From: Bryobacterales bacterium
Lineage (GTDB): Bacteria > Acidobacteriota > Terriglobia > Bryobacterales > Bryobacteraceae
NCBI GenBank assembly: GCA_020853155.1
Contig: JADYZL010000521.1
Span: 1-5,400, forward strand
Reading direction: 5' to 3'
Length of the DNA: 5,400 bases
How positions within the stretch are numbered: position 1 is the stretch's first letter; every line of letters begins with the position of its first letter. Made by a program: the position numbers and the translations under genes. A model generated the notes under the pieces. The model did not search any database. It was not told where the DNA came from and worked only from the letters and a program-made list of their open reading frames with translations. Positions 1-5,273 of the stretch are shown here, piece by piece.

Positions 1-757
1 AACCGAATCCTGGAACTGGCCGGAGACGATGCAGCCGCCCACGGATGGGATTGCGCGCGTTGCCAACGTCACCAAACCGACGCTCACCGTCTACGCGCCG
101 GAGAAGGGCCACGCGAATGGAACCGCTGTGGTGGTCGCTCCGGGCGGCGGCTTCCGCATCCTCGCGATCGAACATGAAGGCACGGACGTGGCCGAATGGC
201 TGCGCGCGCGCGGCGTCACCGTCTTCCTGCTGAAGTACCGTCTGATGCGCACCGGCGACCCTCAGGCGAGCGATCCCACGGAGATGAACCGGCGGCGCAC
301 GGAAGCGATTTCTCTGGCCGTCGCCGACGGGTTGCAAGCCATGCGCGTGGCGCGAAAGAACGCGGTCCGTTTCGGCGTGAATCCAGCTCGAATCGGAATT
401 CTTGGTTTCTCCGCCGGTGGATGGGTTACCACCGCCGTAGCCCTCGAAGGGCGCGGCGACAGCCGTCCGGATTTCGCTGCCCCGATCTATGCAGCCATGC
501 CGCAGACTCTCACCGCGCCTCCGGACCCCATGCCGCTCTTCCTCGTCCATGCCGATGACGACAAAACGGTCATTCCCGTGAAGACCAGCATCCGCTTGTA
601 CGAAACATGGAAGCAGGTGGGCGCCTCCGCCGAGTTGCACATTTACTCGCAGGGCGCCCACGGATTCGGCATGCGCAAGAAGGGATTGCCGTCCGATACC
701 TGGATCGAGCGCTTTTGGGAATGGATGCAAGCACAGCAGCTTGTGCCGGCCCGCTAA
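1..757 (+). CDS. Alpha/beta hydrolase, acetyl-xylan-esterase-like (5' partial)
   Basis: This is the C-terminal part of a serine hydrolase of the alpha/beta fold. The reading frame is open to the left edge (first full codon at 2), and residues before the first in-frame ATG at 29 (ESWNWPET) look like ordinary protein, so that ATG is probably internal and the true start lies outside the window. Visible landmarks are an oxyanion-type PGGGF strand-loop near 139-153, the nucleophile elbow GFSAGG with Ser at 410-412, a candidate catalytic Asp in the DDD run at 554-562, and a candidate catalytic His at 659-661 in GAHGFG. The order Ser-Asp-His and spacing fit the family. Relatives are often annotated as endo-1,4-beta-xylanase B-like or acetyl esterases acting on plant polysaccharide side chains, frequently exported. 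Export cannot be judged here because the N-terminus is missing. The substrate is unknown. The fold call is firm; the esterase specificity is inference. Confidence 0.85.
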   Translation, partial: TESWNWPETMQPPTDGIARVANVTKPTLTVYAPEKGHANGTAVVVAPGGGFRILAIEHEGTDVAEWLRARGVTVFLLKYRLMRTGDPQASDPTEMNRRRTEAISLAVADGLQAMRVARKNAVRFGVNPARIGILGFSAGGWVTTAVALEGRGDSRPDFAAPIYAAMPQTLTAPPDPMPLFLVHADDDKTVIPVKTSIRLYETWKQVGASAELHIYSQGAHGFGMRKKGLPSDTWIERFWEWMQAQQLVPAR

Positions 758-806
758 TACCCGGATGGCCGCTTCGGCATTCCGCTGCACCCGCCCAACA
801 TCCGCA

Positions 807-837
807 TTGGCGGGAGGTCCGGAGAAACTGGCATACT
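807..837 (+). promoter_or_regulatory. Weak candidate promoter upstream of icd
   Basis: TTGGCG at 807-812 and CATACT at 832-837 resemble sigma-70 -35 and -10 boxes, separated by 19 nt, longer than the usual 17. It lies between the hydrolase stop and icd and points toward icd. A transcript from here would run through the hairpin at 866-888 before the icd start. The match is weak and could be chance. Confidence 0.2.
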
Positions 838-865
838 AGTCTCTTTGGGCATTCGCTCGGACCTG

Positions 866-888
866 CCGCCATACGGCGGGCTTCTTTT
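866..888 (+). terminator. Terminator-like hairpin between hydrolase and icd
   Basis: CCGCC (866-870), a four-base loop ATAC, and GGCGG (875-879) form a five-pair GC stem. It is followed by a pyrimidine-rich run containing TTCTTTT (882-888). It may end the hydrolase transcript 109 nt after its stop codon. The stem is short and the T-run is interrupted, so termination may be partial. It lies only 30 nt before the icd start, so it could also act in the icd leader. Confidence 0.4.
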
Positions 889-905
889 CCACTACTCCGC
901 GCTCT

Positions 906-913
906 AGGTAGGA
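906..913 (+). promoter_or_regulatory. Ribosome binding site of icd
   Basis: AGGTAGGA sits 5 nt before the ATG at 919. It fixes the start within a much longer open frame that extends back to 607 inside the hydrolase gene. The protein also begins with the family's characteristic YGDGIGPEI segment about ten residues after this ATG. Confidence 0.75.
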
Positions 914-918
914 ATTTT

Positions 919-2370
919 ATGGCAAGCAAGACACCCATTACCGTTGCATACGGGGACGGCATCGGCCCCGAGATCATGGAAGCCACGCTGCACATCATCG
1001 AAAGTGCCGGGGCCCGCATTGAGAAGGAAGTGATCGAGATCGGCGAAAAGGTCTATACCCGCGGCCTCAGCGTGGGGATCGAGCCTTCCGCGTGGGATAG
1101 CCTGCGCCGTACGCGCGTCTTCCTGAAGGCGCCGATCACTACGCCGCAGGGTGGGGGTTTCAAGAGCCTCAACGTCACCACCCGCACCACGCTTGGCCTC
1201 TATGCCAATGTGCGCCCGTGCGTGTCCTATCACCCCTTCATCGATACCAAGCATCCGGGCATGAATGTCGTCGTGGTGCGCGAGAACGAGGAAGATCTCT
1301 ACTCCGGCATCGAGCACCGTCAGACAGATCAGGTTTGCCAGAGCCTCAAATTGATCACCCGGCCGGGCAGCGAAAAGATTGTCCGCTACGCATTCGAGTA
1401 CGCGAAGATCAATAATCGCAAGAAGGTCACCTGCTTCACCAAAGACAACATCATGAAGCTCTCGGACGGCCTGTTCCATCGGGTCTTCGATGAGATCGCG
1501 GCGGAGTATCCCGAGATCGAGAATGAGCACTGGATTGTAGATATCGGCGCCGCGAAGCTGGCGGATACCCCGGAACTGTTCGACGTCGTCGTGATGCCGA
1601 ATCTGTATGGGGATATTCTCTCCGACGTAGCGGCGCAAATTGCCGGGTCCGTGGGTCTTGCAGGTTCAGCCAACATCGGCGATAGTTGCGCGATGTTTGA
1701 GGCGATCCACGGGTCGGCCCCGCGGCGCGCCGGTCAAAACAAGGCGAACCCCTCGGGCTTGCTGCACGGCGCCATCCTGATGCTGGTTCATATCGGCCAG
1801 GGCGACGTGGCCGAACTCGTACACAACGGCTGGTTGAAGGCGATCGAAGACGGCATCCACACCTACGACATCTTTACCCAGGGCGTAAGCACCCAACTCG
1901 CGGGCACCAAGGAATTTGCGCAGGCAATCGTTGACCGTTTGGGCCAGAAGCCGGAAAACCTGAAGCCGGTTTCCTACGCAACCGCCAAAGAGGCGATGGC
2001 GCCCATCAAGCCGAACGCGCGGGTTCGGCAGACCAAGGCCACCGTCGGCGTCGACGTGTTCCTCGACGACCCGAACCGCAGCGCGGAAGAGATCGCCAAA
2101 GTGGTGAAGGAAACCATTGTGGGCGACGGCCTGGTGCTCAAGATGATCAGCAACCGGGGCGTGAAGGTTTACCCCGACGGCTTCCCGGAAACCTTCTGCA
2201 CGGACCACTGGCGCTGCCGCTTCTTCGCGGAGAACGGCGGGCCTGTGAGCTACGCGCAAATTGCCGCCCTGATGGCGCGCTTCGCCTCATCCGGCCTCGA
2301 TTTCATCAAGACGGAGAATCTTTGCACGTTCGATGGAGAAATCGGCTACTCAACCGTGCAGGGGGAATAG
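919..2370 (+). CDS. icd: Isocitrate dehydrogenase, Thermus-type, probably NADP-dependent
   Basis: This TCA-cycle enzyme oxidatively decarboxylates isocitrate to 2-oxoglutarate in the cytoplasm, yielding NADPH. The 483-residue protein starts with the beta-decarboxylating dehydrogenase signature YGDGIGPEI (11-19). Isocitrate-binding residues align with the E. coli enzyme: Ser83, Asn85 and Arg89 in SLNVTTR, then Arg99 and Arg121. Catalytic Tyr128 and Lys180 (in NIMK) are present, as are the metal-binding aspartates Asp208, Asp232 and Asp236 (NLYGDILSD). The coenzyme loop HGSAPRRAGQNKANPS (264-279) carries Arg269-Arg270 where NAD-dependent relatives usually have Asp, which favours NADP. Residues from about 340 onward, including VGVDVF, SNRGVKVYP and TDHWRCRF, form the extra C-terminal domain known from the Thermus thermophilus enzyme. 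This separates it from 3-isopropylmalate and tartrate dehydrogenases and from the shorter E. coli type. It has its own ribosome binding site and is followed by a terminator, so it may be monocistronic. Identity is firm; cofactor is inferred. Confidence 0.95.
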   Translation: MASKTPITVAYGDGIGPEIMEATLHIIESAGARIEKEVIEIGEKVYTRGLSVGIEPSAWDSLRRTRVFLKAPITTPQGGGFKSLNVTTRTTLGLYANVRPCVSYHPFIDTKHPGMNVVVVRENEEDLYSGIEHRQTDQVCQSLKLITRPGSEKIVRYAFEYAKINNRKKVTCFTKDNIMKLSDGLFHRVFDEIAAEYPEIENEHWIVDIGAAKLADTPELFDVVVMPNLYGDILSDVAAQIAGSVGLAGSANIGDSCAMFEAIHGSAPRRAGQNKANPSGLLHGAILMLVHIGQGDVAELVHNGWLKAIEDGIHTYDIFTQGVSTQLAGTKEFAQAIVDRLGQKPENLKPVSYATAKEAMAPIKPNARVRQTKATVGVDVFLDDPNRSAEEIAKVVKETIVGDGLVLKMISNRGVKVYPDGFPETFCTDHWRCRFFAENGGPVSYAQIAALMARFASSGLDFIKTENLCTFDGEIGYSTVQGE

Positions 2371-2412
2371 CCGGGTTCCCTCCGCATCGAAACCAGCTAG
2401 AGAGTGTGAGTG

Positions 2413-2442
2413 AAGGGCGGCACAGAAAGCGTGCCGCCTTTT
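2413..2442 (+). terminator. Rho-independent terminator between icd and purE
   Basis: GGCGGCAC (2416-2423) and GTGCCGCC (2431-2438) form a perfect eight-pair stem around a seven-base loop, followed by TTTT (2439-2442). Flanking AAG can pair with the first Ts to lengthen it. It lies about 45 nt after the icd stop and should end that transcript. The T-run is only four bases, so some readthrough into purE is possible. Only 37 nt separate it from the purE start. Confidence 0.8.
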
Positions 2443-2461
2443 GCGTCCTACCGGCCTCCAT

Positions 2462-2470
2462 GGAAAAGGA
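2462..2470 (+). promoter_or_regulatory. Ribosome binding site of purE
   Basis: GGAAAAGGA ends 9 nt before the ATG at 2480 (the AAGGA core is at 2466-2470). It supports this ATG over the in-frame TTG at 2441, which lies in the T-run of the preceding terminator and so is unlikely to be used. An in-frame GTG at 2477, directly before the ATG, cannot be excluded. Confidence 0.6.
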
Positions 2471-2479
2471 TCGTTCGTG

Positions 2480-3004
2480 ATGTCCCAACCCGCTTCCAAA
2501 TCCACTTCCCCACCGCTCGTGGCCGTCATCATGGGCAGCACTTCCGATTGGGAGACCATGCGCCATGCCCACGAGGTGCTCGAAGAGTTCGGAGTGCCGC
2601 ACGAGTGCCGCGTCGTCTCCGCCCATCGCACGCCGCACCTCATGGCGGAATTTGCGGCTGGAGCCGAGGAACGAGGCTTAGAGGTCGTTATCGCCGGGGC
2701 GGGCGGCGCGGCCCATTTGCCGGGCATGGTTGCGGCGCAAACGACGGTTCCGGTCCTTGGGGTGCCTGTGGAGAGCGCCGCGCTCAAGGGCCTCGATTCC
2801 CTGCTCTCGATCGTGCAAATGCCCGGAGGAATCCCCGTGGCCACGCTCGCCATCGGGAAGGCCGGCGCACGTAACGCGGGGCTGCTCGCCGTCGCCATCC
2901 TTTCGAATTCGCGCCCCGAGCTGCGGGAGAAGCTGCGGACCTTCCGCGCCTCGCTGACCGCCTCCGTGCTCAATGCGGCGCTACCGCTGGAGCAGGGCGA
3001 ATGA
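2480..3004 (+). CDS. purE: N5-carboxyaminoimidazole ribonucleotide mutase PurE, class I
   Basis: PurE moves the carboxyl group of N5-CAIR to carbon 4, giving CAIR, in de novo purine synthesis; the family is a cytoplasmic octamer. The 174-residue product matches the family's size (E. coli PurE has 169). It shows GSTSDW (19-24), SAHRTP (47-52) with the conserved active-site His49, and GAGGAAHLPGM (73-83). These are the phosphate, substrate and catalytic loops of class I PurE, and the later VPVES, SIVQMPGGIPV and AIGKAGARNA segments also match. The first ten residues are a variable polar lead-in. Class I, with purK directly after it, means a mutase working on N5-CAIR and not the CO2-using AIR carboxylase (class II) of animals. 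Its stop codon overlaps the purK start by 4 nt (ATGA), so the two are translationally coupled. How transcription starts is unclear because a terminator sits just upstream. Confidence 0.97.
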   Translation: MSQPASKSTSPPLVAVIMGSTSDWETMRHAHEVLEEFGVPHECRVVSAHRTPHLMAEFAAGAEERGLEVVIAGAGGAAHLPGMVAAQTTVPVLGVPVESAALKGLDSLLSIVQMPGGIPVATLAIGKAGARNAGLLAVAILSNSRPELREKLRTFRASLTASVLNAALPLEQGE

Positions 3005-4137
3005 GCGCCATCCTTCCCGGAGCGACGATCGGCATGCTCGGCAGCGGGCAGCTTGGGCGGATGTTCACCATCGCCGCCCGCCGGATGGGCTATCGCGTGG
3101 CGACCCTCTCGCCGGACCAGGATTCGCCCACCGGCCAGGTGGCGGACCGCGAAGTTGTCGCCTCATACGACGACCTCGATGCCATTCGCGCCTTCGCCCG
3201 CACCGTGGACGTCATCACCTTCGAGTTCGAGAATGTGTCCTATGCCGCCAGCGAGGCCGCAGAAGCAATTGTGCCCTTGCGGCCCGCAGGCCGCGTCTTG
3301 CGCACCACGCAGAATCGCTTCCGCGAGAAGACGTACCTTGCGGAGCATGGCTTTCCCGTCACCCCCTTCGTGGCGGTCAATAGCGCGCAGGAGTTGCGCA
3401 AGGCCCTGCACGGCTTTGGCGGGCGCGGCATTCTCAAGACCACCGGTTTCGGCTACGACGGCAAGGGACAAGCCCGCCTGGAATCCGAGTTCGATGTGGA
3501 CGACGTTTGGCCGGCCTATGAAGGCGCACCCGCGATCCTCGAAGCCTTCATCGATTTCGAGCGCGAGATTAGCGTCGTCGCGGCCCGAGGTGCAAGCGGC
3601 CAATTCGCCCACTACGGGGCGGTGGAAAACCGTCACCGCAACCATATCCTCGACCTCACCATCGCTCCCGCTTCCATCCAGGAGGAGGTATCCCGGGAGG
3701 CGGTGCGAATCACGGAGGGCATTCTCGAATCGCTCGACGTGGTGGGCGTTCTCTGCGTCGAGTTCTTCCTTGATCGGGCGGGCCGGCTGATGGTGAACGA
3801 ACTGGCCCCGCGGCCTCACAACTCCGGACACTTCACCTTCGACGCCAACATCACAAGCCAGTTTGAACAGCAATTGCGGGCCGTCTGCGGGCTCCCGCTC
3901 GGCTCCACGGAACAGCTTCGTCCCGCCGCCATGGCGAATCTACTGGGCGACCTTTGGGAGGGCGGAGAGCCCAACTGGCGGGCCGCAGCCTACTTCCCTG
4001 AAGTCAAAATCCACCTCTACGGCAAGCTCGAAGCGCGCCCAGGGCGCAAGATGGGCCACCTGACGGCGCTTGCGGCCACGCCGGAGCTGGCCGCAAGGCG
4101 CGTGTGGCAGGCGCGGGAAGCGCTCACGTCCCGCTAA
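3001..4137 (+). CDS. purK: 5-(carboxyamino)imidazole ribonucleotide synthase PurK
   Basis: PurK is a cytoplasmic ATP-grasp enzyme that uses ATP and bicarbonate to carboxylate AIR at its amino nitrogen, forming the unstable N5-CAIR that PurE then uses. The 378-residue protein has the N-terminal PreATP-grasp fold with GMLGSGQLGRM (11-21) and FEFENV (74-79). The ATP-grasp domain follows, with ILKTTGFGYDGKGQ (144-157) as the nucleotide-binding lysine and flexible loop, E181 and E188 in the adenine-contact region, and the metal- and phosphate-binding part VEFF (253-256) to NELAPRPHNSGHFT (266-279). The C-terminal domain includes MANLLGD (311-317) and HLYGK (338-342). Length is close to the usual 355-390. 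The ATG overlaps the purE stop, and GGAG at 2989-2992 inside purE can serve as ribosome binding site. No clear plus-strand terminator follows; the next gene is convergent. Confidence 0.97.
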   Translation: MSAILPGATIGMLGSGQLGRMFTIAARRMGYRVATLSPDQDSPTGQVADREVVASYDDLDAIRAFARTVDVITFEFENVSYAASEAAEAIVPLRPAGRVLRTTQNRFREKTYLAEHGFPVTPFVAVNSAQELRKALHGFGGRGILKTTGFGYDGKGQARLESEFDVDDVWPAYEGAPAILEAFIDFEREISVVAARGASGQFAHYGAVENRHRNHILDLTIAPASIQEEVSREAVRITEGILESLDVVGVLCVEFFLDRAGRLMVNELAPRPHNSGHFTFDANITSQFEQQLRAVCGLPLGSTEQLRPAAMANLLGDLWEGGEPNWRAAAYFPEVKIHLYGKLEARPGRKMGHLTALAATPELAARRVWQAREALTSR

Positions 4138-4204
4138 CGTCCCAGCGTCGCCCGGCTCCAACGCGCTCCGATGCCGGCCCACCCGGCCTTCCGGCGGTGA
4201 TCCC

Positions 4205-4230
4205 AAAAAAAAGCCCGGCCGAGGCCGGGC
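4205..4230 (-). terminator. Rho-independent terminator of the OmpA-family lipoprotein gene
   Basis: Read on the minus strand, GCCCGGC, loop CTCG and GCCGGGC form a seven-pair GC stem (4213-4230 on the plus strand), followed at once by eight Ts (the A-run at 4205-4212). This is a textbook intrinsic terminator about 70 nt after the lipoprotein stop codon. The plus-strand side lacks a T-run, so it should not strongly stop purK transcripts, although the stem itself would form in them too. Confidence 0.88.
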
Positions 4231-4300
4231 ATGCGTCATTCGAACCATTGGAGACGGGCGGCCGATTGGCCTGGCCGCCCGAAGAGGTAGTCGAAGTTTG

Positions 4301-5077
4301 TTAATACTTTGCCGCCGCGGTGGTCGTACCCGCGCCGTTGGAGCTGAGCGAACTCGACGGGGTTCCCGCCGGGGTAAACACTCTTACCTCGACGCGGCGG
4401 TTCTGCTGCCGGCCGTCCCGGGTCTTGTTGTCGGCCACGGGATCTTCGCTGCCCACGCCCAGCTTATGAATGCTGCGCAGCGGAACGCTGTACGTGGTCG
4501 CCAGGTACCGGACGACGGCATCGGCGCGCCGTTCACTCAGGTCGAGATTGTACTTGGCGGAACCGGTCTTATCCGTGTAGCCCTGCACCTCGATCACGAA
4601 GTTCGGCGATCCCTTGATCTTGGCCATGAAGTCGCTCAGCGCCGCTTTCGATTCGTCCGTGAGGTCGGACTTGTTGAATCCAAAGCTCACCGATTCCGTC
4701 GCCTTCAGTTCGTAGTCGTAGACGCCATCCAGGCGCTTTTCCAGTCCAACCAGGCGGGTCTTATTCTCCTGCGTGGCGCCGTAGGCGGAGTTTGCCGTAT
4801 CGCCTGCACCCTGCGCAAGCCGGGTCGCATCCTGGGCAATCCGCTCCGCCGTCTTGATGTTCTCGTCGAGGCGGCTCACGCTCGCATCCGTCTTCTCTCC
4901 AAGAGCGTAGATGGCCTTGCCGTTCTCATCGGTCTTTTGCGATACTTCCGTGACGCGCTGGTCGACCGGGCTCACTTGCTGATTCACGTATTTCTTGGTT
5001 GCACAGCCCTGCGTCAATAGTCCAGCGGCGAGGACGACGCCTGCCAGGGCAGCGGATTTGGGTACGAAACTAAGCAT
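4301..5077 (-). CDS. OmpA-family peptidoglycan-binding lipoprotein
   Basis: This is a predicted envelope lipoprotein of 258 residues that should tether an outer membrane to peptidoglycan. Residues 1-24 are a signal peptide with a hydrophobic core (ALAGVVLAAGLL) and lipobox LTQG before Cys25, which would be lipidated. Residues 31-118 are polar, Ala/Gln/Lys/Glu-rich and probably a long helix or coiled coil (VTEVSQKTDENG, then spaced alanines in QDATRLAQGAGDTANSA). The OmpA C-terminal domain spans about 128-233: SFGFNKSDL (131-139), VQGYTDKTGS (164-173), LSERRADAVVRYL (180-192) and NRRVEVRV (226-233). Asp169 and Arg184, 15 apart, match the Asp/Arg pair that binds diaminopimelate in Acinetobacter OmpA. 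A Ser/Thr/Ala tail follows. There is no beta-barrel. The ATG at 5077 is chosen over one 17 codons upstream because the signal peptide and ribosome binding site fit. It resembles Pal or YiaD, but no tol genes are adjacent, so no specific name is given. Confidence 0.92.
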   Translation of the reverse strand: MLSFVPKSAALAGVVLAAGLLTQGCATKKYVNQQVSPVDQRVTEVSQKTDENGKAIYALGEKTDASVSRLDENIKTAERIAQDATRLAQGAGDTANSAYGATQENKTRLVGLEKRLDGVYDYELKATESVSFGFNKSDLTDESKAALSDFMAKIKGSPNFVIEVQGYTDKTGSAKYNLDLSERRADAVVRYLATTYSVPLRSIHKLGVGSEDPVADNKTRDGRQQNRRVEVRVFTPAGTPSSSLSSNGAGTTTAAAKY

Positions 5078-5082
5078 TTGCT

Positions 5083-5090
5083 TCACCTCT
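5083..5090 (-). promoter_or_regulatory. Ribosome binding site of the lipoprotein gene
   Basis: On the minus strand AGAGGTGA lies 5 nt before the ATG at 5077. This strong Shine-Dalgarno match, together with the signal peptide starting exactly there, decides the start against the in-frame ATG at 5128. Confidence 0.8.
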
Positions 5091-5136
5091 GCACGTTCTA
5101 TTGCAAGAGGATGGCCAAACTTCCACACATATCGTA

Positions 5137-5166
5137 AGTATTGGAAATAAAGGCTCCTTTCGCCAA
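5137..5166 (-). promoter_or_regulatory. Candidate promoter of the lipoprotein gene
   Basis: On the minus strand TTGGCG (5161-5166) and AATACT (5137-5142) are separated by 18 nt and lie about 60 nt upstream of the start codon. Each box matches four of six consensus positions. The sequence around them is locally AT-richer than the flanking genes, as expected for a promoter. The position is plausible; the exact boxes are uncertain. Confidence 0.4.
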
Positions 5167-5215
5167 TCCATCGAGCGGTTAACGATTAGAATCGCGGCAG
5201 ATTCGAGCGGGATAG

Positions 5216-5249
5216 GAAAAATCTACCGGCCGCCCCCGCTTCCCGGTAG
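5216..5249 (-). terminator. Probable Rho-independent terminator downstream of the transposase
   Basis: A perfect seven-pair inverted repeat, CTACCGG (5223-5229) and CCGGTAG (5243-5249), encloses a 13-base G-rich (minus-strand) loop. On the minus strand it is followed by ATTTTT (5217-5222) and more pyrimidines. It would stop transcripts coming from the transposase before they reach the lipoprotein promoter. The loop is larger than usual, so confidence is moderate. Confidence 0.55.
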
Positions 5250-5273
5250 CCTTCAAACGCGGCGGGAAAAACC

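Noticed and set aside
829..850. A sigma-54 promoter starting with TGGCA upstream of icd
   Set aside because: The GC element expected ten bases after the GG pair is missing.
607..918. Extension of icd upstream to an in-frame start at 607
   Set aside because: This would overlap the hydrolase gene in another frame and cross a terminator-like hairpin. The extra 104 residues are not dehydrogenase-like, and the ATG at 919 has a good ribosome binding site.
904..1638. A 244-codon open frame on the minus strand opposite icd
   Set aside because: It lies entirely antisense to conserved icd coding sequence, has no plausible ribosome binding site or recognisable domain, and its residue pattern mirrors icd codons.
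1666..2259. A 197-codon open frame on the minus strand opposite the C-terminal half of icd
   Set aside because: It is antisense to the conserved Thermus-type domain and shows no domain of its own.
2441..2479. An earlier TTG start for purE
   Set aside because: The TTG lies in the T-run of the icd terminator and has no suitable ribosome binding site, whereas the ATG at 2480 does.
2350..2973. A 207-codon open frame on the minus strand opposite purE
   Set aside because: It is antisense to purE and crosses the icd-purE terminator. It is Ser/Arg/Ala-rich as expected for a GC shadow.
4173..4195. A possible plus-strand terminator for purK (GCCGG ... CCGGC)
   Set aside because: The stem is short, its 13-base loop contains competing pairings, and no T-run follows.
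4070..5020. A 316-codon open frame on the plus strand running across the lipoprotein gene
   Set aside because: Its translation is arginine-rich and matches no family I know. It starts inside purK, passes over the terminator and lies antisense to a gene with a signal peptide and clear OmpA motifs. It is a by-product of GC-rich codon use.
5183..5194. A small inverted repeat CGATT-AG-AATCG upstream of the lipoprotein gene, as an operator
   Set aside because: A single five-base half-site palindrome occurs often by chance and matches no operator I can name.
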